A DNA stretch of 12,892 nucleotides from Avispirillum sp959601495. Its GTDB lineage: Bacteria; Bacillota; Clostridia; Oscillospirales; CAG-272. Positions 6,593 through 12,833 of the stretch are shown piece by piece (the first letter of the stretch is position 1; the number at the start of each line of letters is the position of its first letter). The translations under genes and the position numbers were made by a program. Location: contig CAUGPT010000049.1 in the NCBI GenBank assembly GCA_959601495.1, forward strand, positions 1 through 12,892. Reading direction: 5' to 3'. Under the pieces are notes generated by a model. It was given only the letters and a program-made list of their open reading frames with translations, was not told the DNA's origin and made no database searches.

Positions 6593-7654
6593 CTACTGCT
6601 GACGTATGAACTTTCGCTTGGGCAGCTTTCCGTCGAGGGCGGTCGTCAGTCTGTCGGTGAACTTTTTATCGTCAAGGGCGATCGCCTGTTTTATGCATGA
6701 GAAAGCGGTCGAAGCGTTGGCGGCGCCGTGCATTTTCACAACGGGCTTTACCGTGCCGAAGAAAAACGCGCCGCCCTGAGAGTTGAAATCAAACTGTCTG
6801 TAAAAGCTTCTGCGCAGCTCCGCGATAAGATCTTCGTCGGGCGCCTCTCCTTTTTCGGCGGCGCAGCGGCGTATGGTCTCTTCCGCAAACGCCCCCGCGA
6901 ATTTTCCCACCGCTTCGGAGTTCTTGAGTATTACGTTGCCTGAAAAGCCGTCGCAGACGATAACGTCGCAGATGTCGGTCATCATGTCGTTGCCCTCTAT
7001 GTTGCCAACGAAATTAAGGGGCAGCGTCTCGATCTTTTCGTACGCCTCGAGGACACGCTTGCTGCCCTTGCCGATCTCCGTTCCCACGGAAAGCAGCCCT
7101 ATGCGCGGGTGCTCAACGGAGAACATACACTTCATAAATTCGTCGCCCATAAGCGCAAAGGCTATCATGTCGTCCGAGCGGCAGTCTACGTTTGCGCCGC
7201 AGTCGGCAATGCAGATAAACTTTCCGCCCGGCGCGGGCAGTACGGTCGCAAGCGTCGGCTGGCGAAGCCCGGGTATAAGCCCCAGGTGCACTATGGTGCC
7301 TATCATAACGGCGCCCGTGTTTCCCGCGCTGACCATCGCGGCGGCGTCGGGATCGCTTTTCAGCGCCTTCAGCGCAAGTACAAGGGAAGAGTCCTCTTTC
7401 TCCCCCATAACGCACATGGGAGAGTCGTTGTTTGTAACGTACACATCGGTATCGACGGTCTCATACATATCTTCCGACACGCCGCGCCCTTCAAGCTTTT
7501 TTCGTATTTCGCCGGCGTTTCCGCAGAAAACCGCGCGAAAAGACGTGTCCGGGTCTGTAAGCGCACGTGCCGCGCCTTCTATTATAGGCTCGGGACCCGC
7601 GTCGGCTCCGCCGACATCAATAACTATTTTCTTTGTTTCTGCGCCCTTATTCAT
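6593..7654 (-). CDS. plsX: Phosphate acyltransferase PlsX
   Basis: A 353-residue PlsX, the peripheral membrane enzyme that interconverts acyl-ACP and acyl-phosphate; PlsY uses acyl-phosphate to acylate glycerol-3-phosphate. Signature blocks are IDVGGADAGP (12-21, a variant of the usual DAMGGDxAP in which the Asp and Pro are kept), NNDSP with KEDSS, MVSAGNTGAVM (107-117), DCGANVDCRS (151-160), NFVGNIEG and CDGFSGNVILKN. The length is a little above the usual 330-350. The ATG at 7654 has a strong GGAGG 9 nt upstream. It is the last gene of a fakB-fakA-plsX run, 61 bp after fakA, with a perfect 20-bp palindrome between them. The context is unusually coherent: FakA/FakB make acyl-phosphate from imported fatty acids and PlsX can shuttle it to or from acyl-ACP. 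Confidence 0.95.
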   Translation of the reverse strand: MNKGAETKKIVIDVGGADAGPEPIIEGAARALTDPDTSFRAVFCGNAGEIRKKLEGRGVSEDMYETVDTDVYVTNNDSPMCVMGEKEDSSLVLALKALKSDPDAAAMVSAGNTGAVMIGTIVHLGLIPGLRQPTLATVLPAPGGKFICIADCGANVDCRSDDMIAFALMGDEFMKCMFSVEHPRIGLLSVGTEIGKGSKRVLEAYEKIETLPLNFVGNIEGNDMMTDICDVIVCDGFSGNVILKNSEAVGKFAGAFAEETIRRCAAEKGEAPDEDLIAELRRSFYRQFDFNSQGGAFFFGTVKPVVKMHGAANASTAFSCIKQAIALDDKKFTDRLTTALDGKLPKRKFIRQQ

Positions 7655-7692
7655 GCGGCAAAGCCTCCTTTTTGATTATGTGCGTAAGCGTT

Positions 7693-7712
7693 TTCGGCGG
7701 ATATCCGCCGAA
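7693..7712. other. Perfect 20-bp palindrome between fakA and plsX
   Basis: TTCGGCGGATATCCGCCGAA is its own reverse complement. It is flanked by TAAGC and GCTTA, which can extend the pairing into the fakA stop codon region. In the direction of transcription it is not followed by a T-run, so it is not an ordinary terminator. It could be an RNA-stability or processing hairpin that sets different levels of fakA and plsX, or a protein-binding site. The structure is seen; the role is inferred. Confidence 0.6.
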
Positions 7713-7715
7713 GGC

Positions 7716-9362
7716 TTATTCAACGGACATTATAAAGCTGTAAAGCTCCTGTCCGCCGTCTATAAAGTTGCAGTCCGTAAGGGGATTTTTTTCTGTGATG
7801 ATTGCGCCGAGCTCCGCCTTGTCCCGCTCCGTAACGTCCGAGCCGCAGAACACGGTAATGACTTCTTTGTCGTCGATATCCTCAAGCTTTGACAAAAGAG
7901 CGGCGGCGGCATCCACCTTTGTTTTCTCTGCGCAGAGTATGCTGTCGCCGTCAAGACCGATAAAGTCTCCGCGGCGTATATCGACTCCGCCGATAGACGC
8001 GTCTCTTGTGGCGGTGGTAACATAACAGGTGGTGACCCTTGAAAGTCCCGCCGTCATGCCCTCTATAAGTTCTTCAACGCTGTCTGCGTCAAGGTCCATC
8101 ATGGAAAGCGCGGAGTATCCCTCCGCAACGGAGGATGTGGGTATGACCCGCACATCGGCGCCGCCGTACATTTCGGCAGCCTGCTTTGCGGCAAGAATAA
8201 CGTTTTTGTTGTTGGGCAAAAGGATTATATGATCCGCGTTCAGAGTGCCGAGAACGGCTATCATGTCCTCTGCCGAGGGATTATGGGTCTGACCGCCGTC
8301 GATCACGGCGGAAACGCCTATCTCGCGAAAATACTGCTTTATGCCCTCGCCGGTGCATACAGCTGCAACGGCGTATTTTACGTGTTTCGGACTTTTTGCT
8401 TCAGCCGATCTTCCGGATAAAAGTGCCGAGCTCTGCACCGTCATGTTTTCTATCTTTATGCTCAGCAGCTCACCGTAGCCCCTGCCGAGCTCCAGCGCCT
8501 TTTCGGGACACTTTGTGTGCACGTGCACCTTGACGGCGTCTCCCTCGCGGGCGCATACTACGGAGCTGCCGATAGCGTCAAGCTTTACGATAAGATCGCT
8601 TATATCAAAAGCCGAAACGTCGCATTTTGCGCGCAGCAGCTGAAGTATGTATTCCGTGCAGTAGCCTTCTTCAAATACGGAATCGCGTGAGAAAAGAGAA
8701 AAATCGGGCACCGCTGCCGGACTTTCCGAAAAGGCGGCAGGGTCTTCGGCGGCATCCTCACCGAGCAGCGCCATCTCCATACCGCGGAATATGCACAGCA
8801 TGCCTGCGCCGCCGCTGTCCACCACGCCCGCCTCTTTCAGAACGGGCAGCTTTTCGGGGGTGGCGTCAAGCGAGCGCTTCATCTCGGAAACAAGCCCTGC
8901 AAAGCATTCTTCAAAGCTGTCAAATGTGTCCGCACTGCTGCAGAGAAACTGCGCCGAGTCACGCAGTACCGTAAGCATCGTGCCTTCAACGGGATTCAAA
9001 ACGGCACGGTATGCAAGCTCGACTCCCGCCGCCATTGCTTTTGAAAAAATATCCGTGTCCATAACGTCGCTGTCTGCGACGCCTTTATAAAATCCCTTGA
9101 TAAACTGCGAAAGTATAACGCCCGAGTTACCTCTGGCAGCCATCAGCGTGTTTCTGGAAAACAGACGCATATACTCCGCGATGCTGCTGCTTGCGGGAGC
9201 GTTAAAGCCGCCCTCAAGAGTTTTCGACATATTGGTGCCGGTGTCTCCGTCCGGGACGGGAAACACATTCAGGGCATTTATGTTTTCCGCGCTGCGGGCA
9301 AGGTTTTTATAAGCGCCCATGAGCAGAAGCCCCATGCCCGCACCGTCAATAACCGTCGTCAT
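7716..9362 (-). CDS. fakA: Fatty acid kinase catalytic subunit FakA (DAK2/DhaL domain)
   Basis: The 548-residue protein has the full FakA architecture. The N-terminal DhaL kinase domain (about 1-200) carries NVFPVPDGDTGTNM, with Asp38 and Asp40 as expected magnesium ligands, plus AARGNSGVILSQ (75-86) and VVDSGGAGML (180-189). A middle domain has GYCTEY (Cys235) and KVHVHT (His280, His282), matching in kind and position the putative metal site of S. aureus FakA (Cys240, His282, His284, from memory). A C-terminal DegV-like domain (about 330-548) follows. FakA transfers phosphate from ATP to a fatty acid held by FakB. The ATG at 9362 has an AAGGAAAGG 9 nt upstream. Only 24 bp separate it from fakB upstream, so the two are co-transcribed. 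Confidence 0.93.
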   Translation of the reverse strand: MTTVIDGAGMGLLLMGAYKNLARSAENINALNVFPVPDGDTGTNMSKTLEGGFNAPASSSIAEYMRLFSRNTLMAARGNSGVILSQFIKGFYKGVADSDVMDTDIFSKAMAAGVELAYRAVLNPVEGTMLTVLRDSAQFLCSSADTFDSFEECFAGLVSEMKRSLDATPEKLPVLKEAGVVDSGGAGMLCIFRGMEMALLGEDAAEDPAAFSESPAAVPDFSLFSRDSVFEEGYCTEYILQLLRAKCDVSAFDISDLIVKLDAIGSSVVCAREGDAVKVHVHTKCPEKALELGRGYGELLSIKIENMTVQSSALLSGRSAEAKSPKHVKYAVAAVCTGEGIKQYFREIGVSAVIDGGQTHNPSAEDMIAVLGTLNADHIILLPNNKNVILAAKQAAEMYGGADVRVIPTSSVAEGYSALSMMDLDADSVEELIEGMTAGLSRVTTCYVTTATRDASIGGVDIRRGDFIGLDGDSILCAEKTKVDAAAALLSKLEDIDDKEVITVFCGSDVTERDKAELGAIITEKNPLTDCNFIDGGQELYSFIMSVE

Positions 9363-9386
9363 GTTTATATGCCTTTCCTTAGGGTT

Positions 9387-10319
9387 TTATTTGCCGAATA
9401 TCTGTGCAAGAGTTTCCTTTTCTTTGGAGAGATTCGGGCTTACGGCGTCTCCGAGGAAGAACGCCGCGCAAAGGCCGGGGCCGATAGAGCATCCGCAGGA
9501 CATGCCGACGGGGAGTGTGATGATCTCGCGGGGAGCGATTTCTTTTTCTATCATTGTGCGCAGAGCGTCCGCTGCAGCTTTGCGGTCGGAGTGGGCGATA
9601 AACATTGTCTGCTCGCCGGGATCCTTTGCAAGCGCCTTTATGTACTTGATTGTTGCGTCCAGGGCGGATTTTTTTCCTTTTGCTTTGTATATGACTTCGC
9701 AAAGACCCTTTTCGTTGAAGTCTGCCATGGGATTTATGCCGACCATGGAGCCGAAAAACGCCTGAAAGTTTGAAACTCTGCCTGTTTTTACAAGGAAGAA
9801 CAGGTCGTCCATGCAGCCCATCTGATGTATGCGAAGCTTGGTTTCGTTTACATACTGCGCGCATTCGTCGATGTCGGCGCCGCTGTCTCTTTTTTGGCAT
9901 GCAAGCATTACAAGCATTGCAAACGCCGTTGAGTAGCGCAGGGAGTCAACGCAGATTATTTTTCTTTCGGGATATTTCTCCGTAAGCTCCTTTGCAATGA
10001 GAATGCCGAGCTGATATGTGCCGGACAGCGCGGAGGAAAGAGAGATGAACAGGACGTCGCGACCTTCCTTCAGATGCCTCTCCATTACGGAGTATCCTTC
10101 TTCTTCCGCAAAGGTTGCCGTTTTATAAAGCACCTTGCGTCCGCTCATGGATTTATAGAACTGTTCGGGGGTCATCCTCTCCCAGTCGATGTCGCTGGGT
10201 TCGGTATGACCGTCGGGAAAATATACCGTGCCGTGTAGAATGTCATCAACGCCGAAGCGCTCTCTGAGATCTTTTGAAAGATCGCAGCCGGAATCTGCAA
10301 TAATTGCGTAGTTGCTCAT
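9387..10319 (-). CDS. fakB: DegV-family fatty-acid-binding protein, FakB-type
   Basis: A 310-residue DegV protein, the carrier that holds one fatty acid while FakA phosphorylates it. Matching segments are IIADSGCDLS (6-15), YKTAT (65-69), FISLSSALSGTYQ (91-103), MDDLFFLVKTGRVS, FGSMVGINPMADF, IAHSD and MSCGCSIGPG. DegV proteins are often annotated without function; here direct linkage to fakA and plsX supports the FakB role. The segment after YKTAT is TFAEEEGY, without the usual Ser-Gln-Pro run, which may affect acyl-chain choice. The ATG at 10319 has AAGGA about 8 nt upstream. The gene heads the operon, with a promoter and a 16-bp palindrome just upstream. Fatty-acid specificity cannot be read from the sequence. 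Confidence 0.88.
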   Translation of the reverse strand: MSNYAIIADSGCDLSKDLRERFGVDDILHGTVYFPDGHTEPSDIDWERMTPEQFYKSMSGRKVLYKTATFAEEEGYSVMERHLKEGRDVLFISLSSALSGTYQLGILIAKELTEKYPERKIICVDSLRYSTAFAMLVMLACQKRDSGADIDECAQYVNETKLRIHQMGCMDDLFFLVKTGRVSNFQAFFGSMVGINPMADFNEKGLCEVIYKAKGKKSALDATIKYIKALAKDPGEQTMFIAHSDRKAAADALRTMIEKEIAPREIITLPVGMSCGCSIGPGLCAAFFLGDAVSPNLSKEKETLAQIFGK

Positions 10320-10344
10320 TTGAAAATATCCTTTCCGAGTAAGT

Positions 10345-10360
10345 TTTGTATAGATACAAA
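10345..10360. promoter_or_regulatory. Operator-like perfect palindrome upstream of fakB
   Basis: TTTGTATAGATACAAA is a perfect 7-2-7 inverted repeat. It covers the predicted transcription start of the fakB promoter (about 10357), the usual position for a repressor site. I saw no second copy in the window. It does not clearly match the FapR or FabT consensus as I remember them, so the regulator is unknown. Confidence 0.55.
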
Positions 10361-10363
10361 GCT

Positions 10364-10392
10364 ATGATACCATATAATTGCTTTTTTTTCAA
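10364..10392 (-). promoter_or_regulatory. Sigma-A-type promoter of the fakB-fakA-plsX operon
   Basis: On the minus strand TTGAAA (10387-10392) and TATCAT (10364-10369) are separated by 17 bp. The predicted start near 10357 leaves a leader of about 37 nt to the fakB ATG. Confidence 0.7.
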
Positions 10393-10442
10393 CAAAAAAG
10401 TCTTTTCTTTGACTGAAAAACGGTGGAAATTCCGAAAAATTC

Positions 10443-10451
10443 TGTTATACT
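10443..10451 (+). promoter_or_regulatory. Extended -10 promoter of the 10485 hydrolase
   Basis: TGTTATACT fits the extended -10 form TGnTATAAT with one mismatch. The -35 at 17 bp is poor (GTGGAA), and a good TTGACT at 10409-10414 is too far away (31 bp). The start near 10458 would give a leader of about 27 nt. It diverges from the fakB promoter within a 165-bp gap. Confidence 0.6.
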
Positions 10452-10484
10452 ATATGTTGTATTACGCAAATAAGGAGAAAAGAA

Positions 10485-11429
10485 TTGTACTGGATTTTCA
10501 TAGTTCTCGGTGTTTTGGCTGCGGGAGGGATTGCCGCAATGCTTATTATAACCTTACCCATATCGAAAAAGGTATATGACATATGTCTTGTCAGAACCGA
10601 GCCCGAAAAATGGCCGAGGGTTTGCTCTGCTCCCGAAAACGAGGAGCAGAAGGCTATGTGGGATGAGGGCTGCCGCTGGGCTGACAGTCACAGCAGCGCT
10701 ATGCGCGAGGTGAGTATCGAAACAGAGGGTCTGCGTCTTGAGGGAGAGCTTTACGATTTCGGCGGAGACAGGTGCGTTGTCATTTTTCCCGGCAGATGCG
10801 AGTGCCTTAAATACTCATACTACTATGCAAAGCCTTACGCCGACGCCGGCATAAGCGTGCTTGTAACGGATCCCCGTGCCCACGGCAAAAGTGAGGGAGT
10901 ATACAGCACCGTCGGCTCTGCCGAGGGCAGAGACGCAATTGCATGGACACATTATCTGACGGAAAGCTGCGGCATGAGAAGCGTATACTATCACGGCGTT
11001 TGTATCGGCGGCGCAGCGGCAATATTTGCGGCGTCGTCTCCCGACTGCCCCGACGAGGTGCGCGGTATTGTGACTGAGGGCTGCTTTGTAAACTTCAGAG
11101 AAACTTTCAAAAACCACATGATAATCGACAAACGTCCGCTTTTCCCCGTACTTGATATGGTGATGATCCGCCTGTGGGCTGCCACCGGAGTGAACGTCCT
11201 GCGGGAATGCCCGCTCAAGGCGGTAAGCCGCCTTGAGCGGCCCGCGCTGTTCATTTTCGGCGAGCTTGATCCGTATTCCGTGCCCGAAAAAAGCCGCAGG
11301 CTGTTTGCGGCATGCGCATCCGACAATAAAAAAGATGTATGGCTGCCCCGCGGCGGACATTCGCATCTGAGAATAAACAACACCGAGGCATACGACAAGG
11401 CTGTCGGCGACTTTATCGGCAGCCTATGA
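10485..11429 (+). CDS. Membrane-anchored alpha/beta hydrolase with a cysteine nucleophile elbow
   Basis: A 314-residue hydrolase starting at TTG, supported by AAGGAG seven nt upstream; no in-frame ATG lies closer than residue 19. Residues 4-26 form a hydrophobic anchor with Lys28-Lys29 behind it, so by charge its topology is not clear. The fold is visible as VVIFPGRCECL, VTDPRAHGKSEG, elbow HGVCIGGAA, FGELDPYSVP and RGGHSHLRI. The elbow reads G-V-C-I-G, placing Cys173 where relatives have Ser; Asp262 and His292 complete a Cys-Asp-His triad, as in dienelactone hydrolase. Related bacterial proteins are membrane-linked hydrolases (YqkD-like) of mostly unknown substrate. It overlaps the deacetylase gene by ATGA, so the two are translated together. 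Catalytic activity and substrate are uncertain: the Cys may be a working nucleophile or a sign of changed function. Confidence 0.85.
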   Translation: MYWIFIVLGVLAAGGIAAMLIITLPISKKVYDICLVRTEPEKWPRVCSAPENEEQKAMWDEGCRWADSHSSAMREVSIETEGLRLEGELYDFGGDRCVVIFPGRCECLKYSYYYAKPYADAGISVLVTDPRAHGKSEGVYSTVGSAEGRDAIAWTHYLTESCGMRSVYYHGVCIGGAAAIFAASSPDCPDEVRGIVTEGCFVNFRETFKNHMIIDKRPLFPVLDMVMIRLWAATGVNVLRECPLKAVSRLERPALFIFGELDPYSVPEKSRRLFAACASDNKKDVWLPRGGHSHLRINNTEAYDKAVGDFIGSL

Positions 11430-12316
11430 TAAAGGGTATAACAAAGAAAAAGTACGCCGCGTTTTCCATTGATGTGGAGGCGTTTTCCGACACAGGCTGT
11501 ATAAGCAGGCTGGACGGCGGCGCGGGCGACTGGGACGATATGCTTGACGGTCTTGACAGATATATGGATATGCTTGACGCGCATGGCATACGCGCCACCA
11601 TGTTCGCGCTTGCAAGCACAGTGCAGTCCGACGGCGTGGCAGAAAGACTCAGAAGGTACATAAGCCGAGGTCACTGCGTGGCACTGCACGGTCTCAGGCA
11701 TACGGCGCTTGACGCAATGGACGTGCGCCGCTTCAGAGAAGAGACGGCGCTTGCAAAAGAGATACTTGAAAAAGAGCTCGGAATTACTGTGCGCGGCTAT
11801 CGCGCTCCGTTTTTCAGCCTTGATAACGAAAAGCTTGAAATCCTGCGCGAGCTGGGCTTCTGCTACGATTCGAGCCGAATGGAGTACACCGGTGCGAAGC
11901 ACAACGGGCGGCTCGATGTTTCTGACTTTGACGAAGTTATGCACGGCGTTTTCAGAAAAGACGGATTTCTGGAGTTCGGCGTTACGTGCGAAAAGCTTTT
12001 CGGCTTTACCGTGCCTATCTCCGGCGGCGGATATATAAGGCTTTGCGGCCCCGGCTGGGGAGCCGTGAGGTCCATGATAGGGCACTATGCAAAGAGAGAG
12101 AACTGCTATGTTTTCTATCTGCATCCGTTTGAGATGTCGGACAGGGTGCCGCCGTGCCCGGACGGGCTTTGCCGCCGCGACAGGTATTATCTGCGCCACG
12201 GGCTTCGCAGCTATGCCGCAAAGATAGAGGCGATCATAAAGGTGCTGGCGCGGGCGGGGTTCGAGTTCGTCACGTTTGACGAACTTTCGGCGTCTCTCAG
12301 CCCTGCCATGTGCTGA
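11426..12316 (+). CDS. Polysaccharide deacetylase (NodB-fold, carbohydrate esterase 4-like)
   Basis: A 296-residue NodB-type deacetylase, a metal enzyme that removes N- or O-acetyl groups from glycans such as peptidoglycan or exopolysaccharide. Motifs in order are FSIDVEAF with catalytic/metal Asp16, ATMFAL (58-62), the metal histidines in LHGLRH (His88, His92), GYRAPFFSLD (124-133, Arg126) and YLHPFE (His233), with a C-terminal VTFDEL strand typical of the family. The SIDVE form and LHPFE resemble the PgdA/WbmS-like subgroup more than classic NodB. There is no signal peptide, so it may act inside the cell on a precursor. The ATG at 11426 overlaps the upstream stop as ATGA, with no good Shine-Dalgarno, which points to translational coupling with the hydrolase. 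Repeat copy 2 starts 3 nt after the stop. Confidence 0.9.
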   Translation: MIKGITKKKYAAFSIDVEAFSDTGCISRLDGGAGDWDDMLDGLDRYMDMLDAHGIRATMFALASTVQSDGVAERLRRYISRGHCVALHGLRHTALDAMDVRRFREETALAKEILEKELGITVRGYRAPFFSLDNEKLEILRELGFCYDSSRMEYTGAKHNGRLDVSDFDEVMHGVFRKDGFLEFGVTCEKLFGFTVPISGGGYIRLCGPGWGAVRSMIGHYAKRENCYVFYLHPFEMSDRVPPCPDGLCRRDRYYLRHGLRSYAAKIEAIIKVLARAGFEFVTFDELSASLSPAMC

Positions 12317-12319
12317 TGT

Positions 12320-12467
12320 GCCGTCGCCTTCGTTGAGGCTTTGAAGCTGCAGACTTTCAGCTTCTTATCAAAGAATTTCAATTTTTATCGTCAGCTTGCC
12401 GAACTTGAGTAAAAGATGTGAGGGGGCTACTGTCCCGGCAGTAGCCGCCCTCACACTCCCCCGACCG
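12320..12467 (+). repeat. Structured intergenic repeat, copy 2 (3' of the deacetylase)
   Basis: This is the inverted partner of 1-151. Relative to the gene before it, the orientation is the same: it begins 3 nt after the deacetylase stop, as copy 1 begins 18 nt after the comEC stop. The hairpin 12418-12432/12439-12454 forms 15 pairs with one bulged G (12447) and a 6-nt loop. Several bases differ from copy 1 yet still pair, for example the loop-closing T-A here being G-C. A second inner hairpin pairs GAAGCTG with CAGCTTC in the first third. Read on the minus strand the main hairpin is followed by ATCTTTT. No coding capacity is apparent. Confidence 0.8.
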
Positions 12468-12538
12468 GCACAAGGGAGGGAAAAAGAAAACTCTTTCCCT
12501 CCCTTGTGTATCCCACCCTTTCTCTTGATGGTGCCGGT
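12464..12538. other. Nested hairpin structure
   Basis: ACAAGGGAGGGAAA (12470-12483) pairs perfectly with TTTCCCTCCCTTGT (12494-12507) around a 10-nt loop. Outside it, ACCGGCAC (12464-12471) is the exact complement of GTGCCGGT (12531-12538) and slightly overlaps the inner stem, so the two pairings may compete. One arm is purine-rich and the other pyrimidine-rich. It abuts repeat copy 2 and may belong to the same element; the matching region of copy 1 lies outside the window. Confidence 0.6.
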
Positions 12539-12770
12539 GAGTGTAAGAACAAAACGAGTGCTCCAAGCCCGAGAGATTCGACGAATTGACTTTAGCGTGA
12601 CTTTAAGACACGATTGATGTTTTACTTTCGAAAGTAAAGAACAGTGCGCCCATAGATAGCAGAAGCAAGCTCGAAAGACAAGCTTGCTTCGTTTTGTTTC
12701 GTTGTTGAATTGATACGGTTCAAAACTAACGTGAGATACTTTTTATCAGCACGAGAAATTAACTGTATTT
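12539..12770. other. AT-rich non-coding stretch with palindromes
   Basis: No credible gene is seen on either strand. It holds a perfect 18-bp palindrome, TTTACTTTCGAAAGTAAA (12621-12638), and the hairpin annotated at 12662-12690. The base composition is visibly more AT-rich than the coding DNA to the left. No tRNA, rRNA or known riboswitch was recognised. Confidence 0.5.
12662..12699 (+). terminator. Hairpin with T-rich tail
   Basis: GAAGCAAGCT (12662-12671) pairs perfectly with AGCTTGCTTC (12681-12690) around a 9-nt loop, then GTTTTGTTT follows on the plus strand. The T-run is interrupted, so it is an imperfect intrinsic terminator. It may end a small plus-strand transcript or the deacetylase operon if that reads through the repeat. 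Confidence 0.5.
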
Positions 12771-12799
12771 TTGAAACAAAGAGTTTCTCAGATTATACT
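12771..12799 (+). promoter_or_regulatory. Strong promoter-like sequence at the right edge
   Basis: TTGAAA (12771-12776), a 17-bp spacer and TATACT (12794-12799) lie on the plus strand. The predicted start near 12806 is inside a hairpin and leads out of the window. Confidence 0.6.
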
Positions 12800-12803
12800 T
12801 TAC

Positions 12804-12833
12804 AAAGCAAGGCTGTCCTTTCAGCCTTGCTTT
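12804..12833 (+). other. Perfect 12-bp hairpin at a predicted 5' transcript end
   Basis: AAAGCAAGGCTG (12804-12815) pairs perfectly with CAGCCTTGCTTT (12822-12833) around a 6-nt TCCTTT loop. It sits right at the predicted start of the promoter at 12771-12799. It could be a stabilising 5' hairpin, the start of a small RNA, or a terminator for minus-strand transcripts. About 59 further bases remain in the window and show no gene. Confidence 0.5.

Noticed and set aside
6873..7892. 339-codon plus-strand open frame across plsX and fakA
   Set aside because: It is a Ser/Pro-rich mirror of two well-identified genes and spans their junction; there is no start signal or domain.
10409..10451. TTGACT at 10409 as the -35 partner of TATACT at 10446
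   Set aside because: The spacing is 31 bp, far beyond 16-18. The extended TGn motif explains the promoter better.
10991..12199. 402-codon open frame on the minus strand
   Set aside because: It is antisense to the hydrolase and deacetylase genes, whose motifs are intact. It has no ribosome binding site or recognisable domain and arises from codon bias.
1..12467. Outer inverted repeats as terminal repeats of a 12-kb transposon
   Set aside because: There is no transposase or integrase, and the enclosed genes are ordinary housekeeping and envelope genes. The repeats are diverged and contain their own hairpins, which fits a dispersed intergenic element better.
12396..12617. 73-codon open frame over repeat copy 2
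   Set aside because: It crosses strong hairpins, lacks a ribosome binding site and has no protein-like composition.
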